A stretch of 64,000 nucleotides of DNA. It comes from Rhizobium albus (lineage in GTDB: Bacteria > Pseudomonadota > Alphaproteobacteria > Rhizobiales > Rhizobiaceae). A program made the position numbers and the translations under genes. The stretch is from assembly GCA_030160035.1 (NCBI GenBank), contig BSNO01000003.1, positions 62,001 through 126,000 of the forward strand, in the 5' to 3' direction. Shown here one piece after another: positions 18,079 through 28,600 of this stretch (its first letter is position 1; each line of letters opens with the position of its first letter). The notes beneath the pieces are model-generated. The model saw nothing but the letters and a program-made list of their open reading frames with translations, had not been told where the DNA came from and did not search any database.

Positions 18079-18822
18079 ATGGCCGAAGATTTCCAGACAA
18101 GGATGCGGCTGGCGGAACAATACCTGCAACTTATGGACGAGATCGAGTATCGCCGGGTTGATACGGCAGAAGATCTCGAAGATGTCGGGATGCTGCGCGC
18201 TAAAGCTTACCGCGCACATAAGGTGATGGACCGAAAAGGGCCGATCATCGATGAAATCGATCACCACAGCCACGCTCATGTCTTTGCGATTTACTATCGG
18301 GAGCAGATGATTTCGACGATTCGACTTCATCATGTGGTTTCGGAGCATCGCTACGGCACCTCGGTCGATATCTTTCCGGACATCCTCAACCCGCTGCTTG
18401 ACCAGGGCATGTCCTTCATCGATCCCGTGCGCCATGCCAGTGATCCCGAATTGATGGGCGAATTGCCGCTGCCGTTCCTGACGCTGCGTCTCGGCGCGAT
18501 GGCGACCGAGTACTTCAACACCAATTACTGCCTGGCACCCGTGAAACGGGCGCACTACGCCTTCTACCGACGTTATTTTGGCGCGACGCAGCTGGCTGAA
18601 GAGCGGATGCACGAAGGCATTCTCTATCCAGTCGGCCTGTTTGCCGGACGCCTGGTCACCAGCAACACGCGTCTCATGGATCGCTATCCCTATTTCCGCT
18701 CGACACCGCGCGAGCGGGAGCTGCTGTTTGCGCCTGCCGAGCAGCTCGGCGTGACGCCTCTGACGGTACGTCCGACCGCGCGGTTCGCGCTGGCCGAAGC
18801 GCGCAGAAGCGCCGCCGCCTGA
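18079..18822 (+). CDS. FeeM-like N-acyltransferase (GNAT/AHL-synthase fold)
   Basis: A 247-residue protein; ATG 18079 has GCGAGGG seven bases upstream and begins MAEDFQTRMRLAEQYL. The pattern EYRRVDTAEDLEDVGMLRAKAYRAH followed by FAIYYREQMISTIRLH resembles the N-acyl amino acid synthase FeeM catalytic core and the autoinducer-synthase fold, where a GNAT-type domain moves acyl groups from acyl carrier protein or CoA to an amine. The residues TLRLGAMATEYFNTNYCLAPVK and HAFYRRYFGA-like stretch continue the fold. The product could be an acyl amino acid or a lipid precursor; no LuxR gene is adjacent, so quorum sensing is not supported. A GC hairpin at 18853-18873 follows the stop. Confidence 0.62.
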   Translation: MAEDFQTRMRLAEQYLQLMDEIEYRRVDTAEDLEDVGMLRAKAYRAHKVMDRKGPIIDEIDHHSHAHVFAIYYREQMISTIRLHHVVSEHRYGTSVDIFPDILNPLLDQGMSFIDPVRHASDPELMGELPLPFLTLRLGAMATEYFNTNYCLAPVKRAHYAFYRRYFGATQLAEERMHEGILYPVGLFAGRLVTSNTRLMDRYPYFRSTPRERELLFAPAEQLGVTPLTVRPTARFALAEARRSAAA

Positions 18823-18952
18823 GTTCATTTGCCGTATCATCGCATGCTCCTGCCCCGCTTGCCGAAAGCGGGGAAGGGGCCGCATGGCGCATTGCTCTTC
18901 GATCACGCATTGTGTATGCCGTGCCCAATAAGCCTGATGGAGAGTTAGACCC

Positions 18953-19177
18953 ATGTCCGAAGAAAAGTCCGGCCCGCTCGAAATGGGCGCCGAGATGGAT
19001 TACTCCGAGCACGATCGCACCTATGCGTTCTTCCTGTCAGCCACCAAATGGGGCACCGTCTTTTGTGTGGCGCTGCTCATTGCCATGGCCTTCGGTTTCT
19101 TCACCACGGCCGGCTTCTTCTCAGCCACGATACTCTTCATCGTCCTGAACATCGGCGCGTTTTTCCTGCTGCGCTAG
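18953..19177 (+). CDS. aa3-type cytochrome c oxidase subunit IV
   Basis: A 74-residue membrane protein. The N-terminus has MGAEMDYSEHDRTYAFFL, typical of the short bacterial subunit IV of aa3-type oxidases (COX4_pro_2), followed by a hydrophobic region (FCVALLIAMAFGFF and ILFIVLNIGAFFLL). The subunit packs against subunits I and III of the terminal oxidase in the inner membrane. It sits directly upstream of the transhydrogenase operon, an arrangement common in rhizobia, so both relate to respiratory redox balance. Confidence 0.88.
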   Translation: MSEEKSGPLEMGAEMDYSEHDRTYAFFLSATKWGTVFCVALLIAMAFGFFTTAGFFSATILFIVLNIGAFFLLR

Positions 19178-19278
19178 GTTGGGTCGCCATGGCCGCTCGT
19201 GAGGGCGGCGCTATTTGAGCGTGCGAACGCACCGGCGGGACCGTGGGTGCATCGTGCGCGGTCGAGAGGGAGGTTTGA

Positions 19279-20484
19279 GTGGCCAAGCTGCTGTTTATCG
19301 CGAAGGAAAAGGCACCCGGCGAAAGCCGCGTCGCCGGCTCGCCTGATACCGTTAAGAAACTGGTCGCCGCCGGCCTCGAAGTCGTTGTCGAGGCCGATGC
19401 CGGCAGCCAGTCGCGCATTCCGGATGCAGAGTTCGAAAAGGCCGGCGCGACGATCGGCACCGCTGCCGATGCCGCGCGCGCCGATGTCGTCTTGAAGGTG
19501 CGCCGCCCTGATGCCGAGGAAGCCGCCGGCTACAAGTCGGGCGCCGTCGTCATCGCCATCATGGATCCTTACGGCCATAATGACCTGATCGCCGATCTCG
19601 GCTCCAAGGGCCTCACCACCTTCGCCATGGAACTGATGCCGCGCATCACCCGTGCGCAGTCGATGGACGTCCTGTCGTCGCAGGCGAACCTTGCCGGCTA
19701 TCAGGCCGTCATCGACGCGGCGGCCGCTTTCGACCGCGCCATGCCGATGATGATGACCGCCGCCGGCACCGTGCCGGCCGCTAAGGTCTTCGTCATGGGA
19801 GCAGGGGTTGCCGGTCTTCAGGCGATCGCAACCGCCAAGCGTCTCGGAGCGGCCGTTTCGGCAACCGACGTGCGCCCGGCTTCCAAGGAGCAGGTCGCAT
19901 CGCTCGGCGGCAAGTTCATCGCCGTCGAAGACGAAGAGTTCAAGGCGGCCGAAACCGCCGGCGGGTACGCCAAGGAAATGTCCAAGGAGTACCAGGCGAA
20001 GCAGGCGGCGCTCGTTGCCGATCACATCGCCAAGCAGGACATCGTGATTACAACGGCGCTGATCCCGGGCCGTCCGGCGCCGCGCCTAGTGACCGCAGAC
20101 ATGCTTGCTTCCATGCGGCCCGGTTCGATCCTGGTGGATCTCGCGGTCGAGCGCGGCGGCAACGTTGAAGGCGCGGTAGCGGGCGAGGTCGTCGACAAGA
20201 ACGGCGTTCGCATCATCGGTTACAACAACGTGCCGGGCCGCATCGCAGCTAGCGCATCGCTGCTCTACGCCAAGAACCTTCTCACGTTCCTCCAGACGAT
20301 GATCAAGGATGGCGACATCGCGATCAATTTCGACGATGAGCTCGTGAAGGCCACCGCGCTGACGCATGGTGGCAAGGTCATTCATCCGAATTTTGGTGGC
20401 GGCACGGCAGCTCCGGCTTCGACGCCGGCAGCAGAACCGCAGGCAACCGAGGCGGTCGCCGCAACAAACAAGGGAGACGCTTGA
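19279..20484 (+). CDS. pntAA: NAD(P) transhydrogenase subunit alpha part 1
   Basis: A 401-residue soluble NAD-binding subunit, starting at GTG 19279 behind GAGAGGGAGG. It shows the alanine dehydrogenase/PNT N-domain ([15 protein letters not shown]), the RQD-loop-type segment [17 protein letters not shown] and the Rossmann fingerprint [20 protein letters not shown] near 171-190. The C-terminal tail is rich in Ala, Pro and Thr, as in the split rhizobial form where subunit alpha is divided between pntAA and pntAB. It transfers hydride from NADH to NADP coupled to proton entry. First gene of pntAA-pntAB-pntB. Confidence 0.95.
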   Translation: MAKLLFIAKEKAPGESRVAGSPDTVKKLVAAGLEVVVEADAGSQSRIPDAEFEKAGATIGTAADAARADVVLKVRRPDAEEAAGYKSGAVVIAIMDPYGHNDLIADLGSKGLTTFAMELMPRITRAQSMDVLSSQANLAGYQAVIDAAAAFDRAMPMMMTAAGTVPAAKVFVMGAGVAGLQAIATAKRLGAAVSATDVRPASKEQVASLGGKFIAVEDEEFKAAETAGGYAKEMSKEYQAKQAALVADHIAKQDIVITTALIPGRPAPRLVTADMLASMRPGSILVDLAVERGGNVEGAVAGEVVDKNGVRIIGYNNVPGRIAASASLLYAKNLLTFLQTMIKDGDIAINFDDELVKATALTHGGKVIHPNFGGGTAAPASTPAAEPQATEAVAATNKGDA

Positions 20485-20485
20485 T

Positions 20486-20899
20486 ATGGCCACTCCAGCA
20501 CTCGAACAGGCGCTCGACGATCTCGACCGGGCCGCTCAGGGCGTGCGCGATGCGGCCGGCTCCGGCATCCTCGACGCTGCGGGCGCCGCAGCGCACGGTG
20601 CGACCGGCGGCGCGATCGATCCCTTCGTCTTCCAGCTCGCCGTTTTCCTTCTCGCGATCTTCGTCGGCTACTACGTCGTCTGGTCGGTGACGCCTGCGCT
20701 TCACACTCCACTGATGTCCGTGACCAACGCGATCTCGTCGGTCATTGTCGTCGGCGCACTGCTCGCAGTCGGTATTTCCACCAGTGGCATCGCCACGGGT
20801 TTTGGCTTCGTTGCGCTGATCCTGGCATCGGTCAACATCTTCGGCGGCTTCCTCGTCACCCAGCGCATGCTGGCCATGTACAAGAAAAAAGAGAAGTGA
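20486..20899 (+). CDS. pntAB: NAD(P) transhydrogenase subunit alpha part 2
   Basis: A 137-residue membrane subunit; the ATG at 20486 lies one base after the stop of pntAA with AAGGGAGACG as ribosome-binding site. After an Ala-rich, soluble first third there are three to four transmembrane helices ([54 protein letters not shown]), which form part of the proton channel with PntB. The conserved ending [13 protein letters not shown] matches the family. Confidence 0.95.
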   Translation: MATPALEQALDDLDRAAQGVRDAAGSGILDAAGAAAHGATGGAIDPFVFQLAVFLLAIFVGYYVVWSVTPALHTPLMSVTNAISSVIVVGALLAVGISTSGIATGFGFVALILASVNIFGGFLVTQRMLAMYKKKEK

Positions 20900-20910
20900 G
20901 GGGCTGATCC

Positions 20911-22311
20911 ATGTCTGAGAGTTTCGCAGCCGTCCTCTATCTCGTGTCCGCAGTGCTGTTCATCCTGGCACTGCGCGGCCTTTCCCATCCAACGACCAGC
21001 CGCCAGGGCAACACGTTCGGCATGGTGGGCATGGGCCTCGCCATCCTGACCACGCTCGTTCTGGCGGCGCCGTCCTTCGGTGGCTTCATGCTGATCGTGC
21101 TCGGCCTCGCCATCGGCGGTGGTGCCGGCGCCGTGATCGCCCAGCGCATTCCAATGACGGCGATGCCGCAGCTCGTTGCCGCCTTCCACTCGCTGGTCGG
21201 CCTCGCAGCCGTGCTCGTCGCTGCCGCAGCACTTTACGCGCCGGAATCCTTCGGCATCGGCCTCGTCGGCTCGATCGGTGCAACCGCGCTCGTTGAAATG
21301 TCGCTCGGCGTCGCCATCGGTGCGATCACCTTCACCGGCTCGATCATCGCCTTCCTGAAGCTCGATGGCCGCATGTCCGGCAAGCCGATCATGCTGCCCG
21401 GCCGTCACGTCATCAATGCGGGTCTCGCCGCGACGATCCTGATCCTGATCGCGATCCTGGTCGGAACGGAAAGCCATTTCGTCTTCTGGCTGATCGTCGT
21501 CGCGTCGCTGGCGCTCGGCGTGCTCATCATCATCCCGATCGGCGGCGCGGACATGCCCGTCGTCGTGTCGATGCTGAACTCCTATTCCGGTTGGGCCGCA
21601 GCGGGTATCGGCTTCACGCTCGGCAACCTTGCGCTCATCATCACTGGTGCGCTCGTCGGTTCGTCCGGTGCGATCCTGTCCTACATCATGTGTAAGGGCA
21701 TGAATCGATCCTTCGTCTCGGTCATTCTCGGCGGCTTCGGCGGCGAGCAGGCTGCCGGCGGTGCAGACGACATCGACCGCACCATCAAGCAGGGCTCGGC
21801 AGACGATGCCGCTTTCCTCATGGCGAATGCCGGCAAGGTCATCATTGTGCCCGGTTACGGCATGGCGGTCGCCCAGGCTCAGCATGCGCTGCGCGAACTG
21901 GCCGACTCGCTGAAGGAAAAGGGCGTCGAGGTGAAATACGCCATTCACCCGGTTGCCGGCCGCATGCCCGGACACATGAACGTGCTCCTCGCTGAGGCCA
22001 GCGTGCCCTACGACGAAGTCTTCGAGCTCGAGGACATCAACTCGGAATTCGCCCAGGCTGACGTCGTCTACGTCATCGGCGCGAACGACGTGACCAACCC
22101 GGCCGCGCGTGACGACCCGTCCTCGCCGATCTTCGGCATGCCGATCCTCGACGTGGACAAGGCCAAGACCTGTCTCTTCGTCAAGCGCTCGCTCGGCTCT
22201 GGCTATGCCGGCATCGACAACACGCTGTTCTACAAGGATGGCACGATGATGCTGCTGGCCGACGCCAAGAAGATGACGGAAGACATCGTCAAGGCGTTGC
22301 ACGAACACTGA
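20911..22311 (+). CDS. pntB: NAD(P) transhydrogenase subunit beta
   Basis: A 466-residue subunit with about nine transmembrane helices in the first 270 residues and an NADP-binding domain at the C-terminus. The dIII domain carries VPGYGMAVAQAQHALRELAD near residue 313, HPVAGRMPGHMNVLLAEA, and the NADP loop VIGANDVTNPAARDDPSSPI. It completes the proton-translocating enzyme that makes NADPH from NADH. A strong terminator follows the stop. Confidence 0.96.
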   Translation: MSESFAAVLYLVSAVLFILALRGLSHPTTSRQGNTFGMVGMGLAILTTLVLAAPSFGGFMLIVLGLAIGGGAGAVIAQRIPMTAMPQLVAAFHSLVGLAAVLVAAAALYAPESFGIGLVGSIGATALVEMSLGVAIGAITFTGSIIAFLKLDGRMSGKPIMLPGRHVINAGLAATILILIAILVGTESHFVFWLIVVASLALGVLIIIPIGGADMPVVVSMLNSYSGWAAAGIGFTLGNLALIITGALVGSSGAILSYIMCKGMNRSFVSVILGGFGGEQAAGGADDIDRTIKQGSADDAAFLMANAGKVIIVPGYGMAVAQAQHALRELADSLKEKGVEVKYAIHPVAGRMPGHMNVLLAEASVPYDEVFELEDINSEFAQADVVYVIGANDVTNPAARDDPSSPIFGMPILDVDKAKTCLFVKRSLGSGYAGIDNTLFYKDGTMMLLADAKKMTEDIVKALHEH

Positions 22312-22337
22312 TCATCGCTTCCAGTTCGCTTAATCAG

Positions 22338-22373
22338 AAAGGCCCGCCCGGGATATCCGGGCGGGCCTTTTTG
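22338..22373 (+). terminator. Rho-independent terminator of pnt operon
   Basis: A GGCCCGCCCGG stem with a four-base loop (ATAT) and CCGGGCGGGCC return strand, followed by TTTTTG on the plus strand and preceded by AAA, ends the pntAA-pntAB-pntB transcript. Because A-residues lie on the other side it could also act on the convergent transcript of the TPR lipoprotein gene. Confidence 0.9.
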
Positions 22374-22408
22374 TTGGATCGAAACGGAGCGGCCGTTCGA
22401 GGGCGGCG

Positions 22409-23266
22409 TCAGATACCCTGGGTGCGGCTGAGACCATCTTTCGCCGGCTGGTAGTTCGGATCGAGCTGTGCTGCGCGGGCATAGGACCGCCGAGCGCGCT
22501 CGTTCTCGCCACGCTGCTCGTAGATCAGCGCCTGGTTTGCCCAGGACTCCGCCACATTGTCGTCGAGCTGGATCGCCCGGTTGAAGTCCGTGAAGGCGTT
22601 GTCCTGGTCGCCGACAGCGAAATAGGACAGGCCGCGACCGTTATAGGGCTCCGGTGAGCGCGGCGAGATCGAGATCGATCGCGAGAAGTCCTCGATCGCT
22701 TCGACATGGTTGCCGCGGCGCTGCTGGATGAGTCCGCGATTGTGATAGGCGCGGGCGTCGGTGGAGTTGAGCTGGATGGCGCGGTTATAGTCCGCATAGG
22801 CTTCATTGAGCATGCCAGCCTGGCGGTAGATGTTGCCGCGCCCGACATAGGCAGCGTCGTAATTCGGGTTGATCTGGACCGCAGCATTGTAGTCGGCGAT
22901 GGCCTGTTCGCGATTGCCGAGGTTGCGGTGGATGAGCGCCCGGTTGGCATAGGCCTGGTAGAAGCGCGGATTGAGTGCGAGCGCCTGGTCGAAATCGGCA
23001 ATGGCCAGTTCGAACTGCCCACCGCGGCCATAGGCTGAGCCGCGCACATTGTACGCTTCAGGATCGCGCGGATTGTTCTGGATGACCTGCGTGAGCGACG
23101 CGATGTTCTGCTCGCTGCCCTGCGCGGCGTCGAGCCGGATCATATCCGCGTTCGGCATGCCGGCAGACTGGCAGCTTGCAAGGACGATTGCGCTGAGGAG
23201 CGTGCCGGCAAGCGCAGCCCGACGACGCGCGGTGCGGGATTGGAACGAAAGTGATGCGATGGCCAA
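22409..23266 (-). CDS. TPR-repeat lipoprotein
   Basis: A 285-residue protein with a lipoprotein signal: after RTARRR comes AALAGTLLSAIVLASC, with lipobox L-A-S-C, so it should be anchored by lipid on the outer or inner membrane. From about residue 55 there are six to seven tetratricopeptide repeats with the pattern AYxxRGxxxxxxGxxxxAxxDxxxAxxLxP, for example AYVGRGNIYRQAGMLNEAYA. Such NlpI-like proteins serve as adaptors in envelope processes. It is flanked by convergent terminators, so it is probably a single-gene transcript. The partner is unknown. Confidence 0.87.
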   Translation of the reverse strand: MAIASLSFQSRTARRRAALAGTLLSAIVLASCQSAGMPNADMIRLDAAQGSEQNIASLTQVIQNNPRDPEAYNVRGSAYGRGGQFELAIADFDQALALNPRFYQAYANRALIHRNLGNREQAIADYNAAVQINPNYDAAYVGRGNIYRQAGMLNEAYADYNRAIQLNSTDARAYHNRGLIQQRRGNHVEAIEDFSRSISISPRSPEPYNGRGLSYFAVGDQDNAFTDFNRAIQLDDNVAESWANQALIYEQRGENERARRSYARAAQLDPNYQPAKDGLSRTQGI

Positions 23267-23359
23267 TGTCAGGATCCCTTGTCGATCGGTAGAGCCGGCA
23301 ATCGAATCGCCGCGTTGATCAGCTAGCGAAGAAGCCCGGCAACATTACGGTCTACTGGC

Positions 23360-23396
23360 AAAAAGAAAAGGCGGGTGCGAAGTTTCGCGCCCGCCC
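23360..23396 (-). terminator. Rho-independent terminator of rpsU
   Basis: On the minus strand a GGCGGGCGCGA stem, short AACT loop and TCGCACCCGCC return are followed by a T-rich tract (TTTTCTTTTT). It lies about 50 bases after the rpsU stop and in front of the TPR lipoprotein gene. Confidence 0.85.
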
Positions 23397-23443
23397 ATCA
23401 AAATCTCTATCCCGGCAAAAAGATCCGGGCGTGCCGAAGCACC

Positions 23444-23677
23444 TTATCCGCGTGTCGGAGCGGCGCGGCCGCCGAGCAGGCCTTCGCGCTGAGCGCGCTT
23501 GCGAGCAAGCTTGCGCACGCGGCGAACGGCTTCGGCCTTTTCGCGGGCACGCTTCTGCGACGGCTTCTCATAGAAGTCGCGCATCTTCATTTCACGGAAG
23601 ATGCCTTCGCGCTGCATCTTCTTCTTCAGCGCTCGCAGCGCCTGATCAACATTGTTATCGCGGACAAGAACCTGCAC
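23444..23677 (-). CDS. rpsU: 30S ribosomal protein S21
   Basis: A 77-residue basic protein. The frame is open to an ATG at 23734, but the mature S21 start [20 protein letters not shown] corresponds to GTG at 23677, preceded by AACGGGATTAAC, so GTG is the likely initiator. The conserved [20 protein letters not shown] and the Arg/Lys/Ala-rich C-terminal helix match rhizobial S21. It binds the small ribosomal subunit near the 16S 3' end and helps mRNA selection. Single gene with its own terminator. Confidence 0.95.
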   Translation of the reverse strand: MQVLVRDNNVDQALRALKKKMQREGIFREMKMRDFYEKPSQKRAREKAEAVRRVRKLARKRAQREGLLGGRAAPTRG

Positions 23678-24006
23678 GTTAATCCCGTTCCTTCGTTCCA
23701 AATCGGTGGCTGACGTTACTGCACGTCGTCGCATGACATTTCGTTCGCGCAGCGAGCCACCGAACGATCGGCGTGGTACCTAGCAGAAAGGATTTCGGTC
23801 GTCCAGTTGGAAAAGCACCGAAATGCAGGCGTTCCGTCACTTTTCATGGAGTACGGCGCGGGCCGTCGCTGCCATGAATTTGCACGATCGGCCATCTAGC
23901 TCTACGCGTCGTTCAAGGTCGCAAAAGGACCATTGTCGACCTTTTCAATTTGACATGGCTTGGTTAGGTCCAGTGCCGATGATGCGCCACAGGCCGGGGA
24001 GCATGC
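23678..24006. other. Divergent intergenic region between rpsU and soxB
   Basis: No convincing gene. The region should contain the rpsU promoter and leader (minus strand) and the promoter of the sarcosine oxidase operon (plus strand). I see no clear operator or riboswitch. Confidence 0.5.
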
Positions 24007-25260
24007 ATGCGCAAATATTCCATCTTCGCGATCGCCCGGGAGGCCATGCGCGGCCATAAGGGCTGGGACAGGCAGTGGTCTTCCCCCGAGCCGCGGTCGT
24101 CCTATGACGTGGTGATCGTGGGCGCAGGCGGGCATGGGCTGGGCACGGCCTATTACCTCGCCAAGGAACACGGCATCAAGAACATTGCCGTGATCGAGAA
24201 GGGCTGGCTCGGCGGCGGCAATACCGGCCGCAACACCACCATCATCCGCTCCAACTATCTCTATGACGAAAGCGCGGGCCTCTATAACCACGCGCTGAAC
24301 CTGTGGGAGAACCTGTCGCAGGAACTGAACTACAACGTCATGTATTCCGCGCGCGGCGTCATGATGCTGCAGCACAATGTTCATGACGTGCAGTCGGCCA
24401 AGCGCCACATCCATGCCAACCGGCTGAACGGCATCGACAATGAATGGCTGGAGCCCGATGCGGCGAAGGCCTTCTGTCCGCCACTCAATATATCGAGCAG
24501 CGCGCGCTACCCGGTCATGGGCGCCGCCCTGCAGCGCCGTGGCGGCGTTGCCCGGCACGATGCCGTGGCCTGGGGCTACGCCCGTGCAGCAGCCGACATG
24601 GGCGTCCACATCATCCAGAACTGCGAAGTGACGGGCATTCGCCGCGGCGCGAATGGAGACGTGACCGGCGTCGATACCGCACGCGGCTTCATCGGTGCGA
24701 AAAAGGTCGGCGTCGTCGCCGCCGGCCATACCTCCGTCCTGATGGACATGGCCGGTATCCGCATGCCGCTCGAAAGCTTCCCGCTGCAGGCGCTGGTGTC
24801 GGAACCGGTGAAGCCGATCTTCCCATGCGTCGTCATGTCGAACACGGTGCATGCCTACATCTCCCAATCCGACAAGGGCGAACTGGTCATCGGGGCCGGC
24901 ACCGACCAGTACACATCCTATTCCCAGACCGGCGGTCTCCACATCATCCAGCACACGCTCGACGCGATCTGCGAGATGTTTCCGATCTTCAGCCGCATGA
25001 AGATGCTGCGCTCCTGGGGCGGTATCGTGGATGTGACGCCGGACCGGTCGCCGATCCTCGCCAAGACGCCGGTCAAGGGCCTCTACGTCAATTGCGGCTG
25101 GGGCACGGGTGGCTTCAAGGCGACGCCGGGCTCTGCGCATGTCTTCGCCCACACGATCGCCAACGACGCGCCGCACAAGATCAACGAGGGCTTCACGCTG
25201 GAGCGGTTCCGCACCGGCCGGCTGATCGACGAGGCCGCCGCGGCGGCTGTCGCGCACTGA
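24007..25260 (+). CDS. soxB: Sarcosine oxidase subunit beta
   Basis: A 417-residue flavoprotein. The dinucleotide-binding fingerprint [18 protein letters not shown] is at about residues 36-53, followed by [19 protein letters not shown]; near the middle [16 protein letters not shown] carries the His used for covalent flavin in this family, and the C-terminus has [18 protein letters not shown]. Together with the alpha, delta and gamma subunits it forms the heterotetrameric enzyme that oxidatively demethylates sarcosine to glycine, passing the one-carbon unit to tetrahydrofolate. First gene of soxBDAG; such operons usually serve choline/glycine-betaine/creatine breakdown. Confidence 0.96.
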   Translation: MRKYSIFAIAREAMRGHKGWDRQWSSPEPRSSYDVVIVGAGGHGLGTAYYLAKEHGIKNIAVIEKGWLGGGNTGRNTTIIRSNYLYDESAGLYNHALNLWENLSQELNYNVMYSARGVMMLQHNVHDVQSAKRHIHANRLNGIDNEWLEPDAAKAFCPPLNISSSARYPVMGAALQRRGGVARHDAVAWGYARAAADMGVHIIQNCEVTGIRRGANGDVTGVDTARGFIGAKKVGVVAAGHTSVLMDMAGIRMPLESFPLQALVSEPVKPIFPCVVMSNTVHAYISQSDKGELVIGAGTDQYTSYSQTGGLHIIQHTLDAICEMFPIFSRMKMLRSWGGIVDVTPDRSPILAKTPVKGLYVNCGWGTGGFKATPGSAHVFAHTIANDAPHKINEGFTLERFRTGRLIDEAAAAAVAH

Positions 25261-25281
25261 GACGAGAGGCCTGAGACAGAA

Positions 25282-25605
25282 ATGCTGCTGATCCGCTGCC
25301 CCTATTGCGACGAAAGCCGCCCGGAAATCGAGTTCCGCCATGCTGGCGAGGCCCACATCGTGCGCTCGGACAAGATGGCCGATCTCACGCCTGACGAGTT
25401 CGAGCGCTATTTCTTCCTGCGCGATAACCGAAAGGGCGACGTCTATGAGCGCTGGCGCCACATTCATGGCTGCGGGCGCTTCCTCAATGCCGTGCGCAAT
25501 ACGGTGACCGATCGCTTCCTCATGACCTACAAGGCCGGCGAGCCGCGACCCGCGCTTCCCGATCCGCAGGCGCAAGCAGCAGCCACGGAAGGAAACGGCC
25601 AATGA
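25282..25605 (+). CDS. soxD: Sarcosine oxidase subunit delta
   Basis: A 107-residue protein with the zinc-type signature RCPYCDESRPEIEFRH at the N-terminus and HIHGCGRFLNAVRNTVTD in the middle, the Cys and His ligands of the delta subunit. The stop overlaps the ATG of the alpha subunit gene by four bases (ATGA), a sign of coupled translation. Delta is a small structural subunit of the tetramer. Confidence 0.95.
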   Translation: MLLIRCPYCDESRPEIEFRHAGEAHIVRSDKMADLTPDEFERYFFLRDNRKGDVYERWRHIHGCGRFLNAVRNTVTDRFLMTYKAGEPRPALPDPQAQAAATEGNGQ

Positions 25606-28600
25606 GCGGCAACGCGTATCAGGGCGGTGCAAACCGTCTACCGGGGAAGGGCCGTTTGACGCCTGCCAAGACCGTGCGCTTTTCCTTCGATGGCCGCATT
25701 CTGACGGGGCTCGAGGGCGACACGCTCGCCTCCGCACTCATCGCCAACGGCATCCACCTCATGGGCCGGTCGTTTAAATATCACCGCCCGCGCGGCGTGC
25801 TCTCGGCCGGCGCCGAAGAGCCGAATGCGCTGATGCAGGTGTCACGCGATTCGGCTCGCTACCAGCCGAATGTCCGTGCCTCGGTGCAGGAAATCTTCGA
25901 CGGGCTCAGGGCCTCTTCGCAGAACCGCTATCCGTCGCTCGCCTGCGATGTCGGAGCCGTCAACGACGCGCTGTCGCCGCTCTTTTCGGCCGGGTTTTAC
26001 TACAAGACATTCATGTGGCCGCGCACAGCCTGGAACAAGCTCTACGAGCCGGTCATCCGCCGGGCAGCTGGGCTTGGTGAGTCACCGAAAGAGGCCGATC
26101 CCGACCATTACGCGCAGCGCTATGCCCATTGCGATGTCCTCGTCGTGGGCGGCGGCCTGGCAGGCCTGTCGGCAGCGCTTGCGGCGGCGGAGTCGGGCGC
26201 AAGTGTCATCATCTGCGACGAGCAGCCCGAAATGGGCGGCGCTTTGCATTTCGACACCAGCATCGCCGTCAACGGCGAGACCGGTTTCGACTGGGCGCAG
26301 AAAACCGCAGCCCGTCTCGCCTTCATGGACAATGTCCGTGTTCTGACACGCACGACGGCGTTCGGCTATTACGCACAGAATTTCGTCGGCCTGACCGAAC
26401 GCGTGACCGACCATCTTGCGCTTCCATCGCCGGACCAGCCGCGCGAACGGCTCTGGCAGGTCCGCGCCAAGCGCGTGGTTCTGGCAACGGGCGCCATCGA
26501 GCGGCACATGGTCTTTCCGGGCAACGATCGCCCGGGCATCATGCTGGCCTCGGCAGCGCGCATCTTCCTCAACCATTACGGCGTCGCCATCGGCGCGAAA
26601 GTGGCTGTCTACACGGCTTGCGACAGCGCCTATGAAGCGGCCTTCGACCTGCAGGATGCGGGCGTTCGCATCCCCGTGATCGTCGAAGCCCGCGACAGGC
26701 CGGGCGGAACGCTTCTCGAGGAGGCTCGCACGCGCGGCATCGAGGTTCTGACCCGCCATGCCATCGCCTCGACCAAAGGCAGGCTGCGCGTCTCGTCCAT
26801 CGCGGTTGTTCCGGCCGGTGCATCGGGCAAGGGCCGCGATATCGAGGTGGACGCGCTGATCATTTCTGCCGGCTGGACGCCATCGGTGCATCTTTTCTCG
26901 CAGTCTCGCGGCAAGGTGGCCTGGGATGCGGAAAGCGGCCGGTTCCTGCCGGGTGTCAATGCGCAGGATTGCGTGTCGATCGGCGCCTGCGCCGGGACCG
27001 ACGATCCCGTGGCGCTTGTCGAACAGGCTGTCGAGGCCGGTCTTGATGCCGCCAACGGAGCCGGCTCCGAGATGTCGGGACGTCCGGTCATCGATATCGA
27101 TCATGAAGGCAGCGATGCCGGCTCTTGGTCGGCAGGCCTTGTTGGCGCCGTCGGGGCGCCAGAGTCCGGCAAGGCCTTCGTCGATTTCCAGAACGACGTC
27201 ACTGCCAAGGATATCCGGCTCGCGGTGCGTGAGGGCATGCATTCGATCGAGCACGTCAAGCGCTTCACCACCAACGGCATGGCGACCGACCAGGGCAAGA
27301 CCTCCAACATGCACGGCCTGGCGATCGCCGCCGAAACGCTCGGCAAGCCGATCCCGCAAGTGGGCCTGACCACGTTTCGCGCGCCCTACACACCGGTGAC
27401 GTTCGGAACCATTGTCGGCCAGAGCCGCGGCGTGCTGTTCGATCCAGCCCGCAAGACGCCGCTCCACGCATGCCTGGAAACGAATGGTGCCGTCTTCGAG
27501 GATGTCGGCCAGTGGAAGCGCGCCTGGTACTTTCCACGCGCGGGCGAAACCATGCATGCCGCCGTCTCGCGCGAATGCCGCACGGTGCGCGAAGTTGCCG
27601 GCCTCTTCGATGCGTCCACGCTCGGCAAGATCGAAGTGGTCGGACCCGATGCGGCAGCCTTCCTCAATCTTCTCTACACAAACGCCTGGGACAAGCTGGA
27701 GCCAGGCCGGTGCAAATACGGCATCATGCTGCGCGAAGACGGCTTCATCTACGATGACGGCGTGGTCGGACGGCTTGCTGCCGACCGCTTCCACGTCACG
27801 ACGACCACGGGCGGCGCGCCGAGGGTCCTCCACCATATGGAAGACTATCTCCAGACGGAGTTCCCGCATCTCGATGTCTGGCTGACCTCCATTACCGAGC
27901 AATGGGCCGTCATCGCCGTGCAGGGGCCCCAGGCCCGCGACATCATCGCGCCGTTTGTTGACGGCATCGACATATCCGATGATGCCATGCCGCACATGTC
28001 GGTACGCGAGGGCAAAATCTGTGGCGTTCCGACCCGGCTCTTCCGCATGTCGTTTACCGGCGAGCGCGGCTTCGAAATCAACGTCCCTGCCGATTACGGC
28101 CAGTCGGTGTTCGAGGCCCTGTGGGAGCGCGCCGAGGCGATGGACGCCTGCCTCTACGGCACCGAGGCGATGCACGTGCTGCGCGCCGAAAAGGGCTACA
28201 TCATCGTCGGCCAGGACACCGATGGCACCGTGACGCCGGACGATGCGGGTCTCAGCTGGGCGGTGGCGAAGAAGAAGCCCGATTTCGTCGGCATCGCCGG
28301 TCTGAAGCGTGCCGACCTGCAGCGGCCGGATCGCAAGCAACTGGTCGGGCTGAAGACGAAAGATCCAACCCTCGTGCTGGAGGAAGGCGCGCAGATCGTT
28401 GCCGATCCAAACGAGAAGATCCCGATGACGATGATCGGGCACGTCACCTCGTCCTACTGGTCGGAGAATTGCGGCCGGTCGATTGCCATGGCGGTCGTCG
28501 CCGGAGGCCGGAGCCGGATGGGCGAGACGCTCTATGTGCCGATGCCCGACAGGACGATCGAGGTTGAAGTCACCGACACCGTGTTCTTCGACAAGCAAGG

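Noticed and set aside
18079..18822. LuxI-type autoinducer synthase
   Set aside because: Fold similarity only; the invariant N-terminal Arg/Trp pattern of LuxI was not evident and no LuxR gene is adjacent.
20701..22308. 535-codon open frame antisense to pntB
   Set aside because: Antisense artefact of GC-rich codons with no motif.
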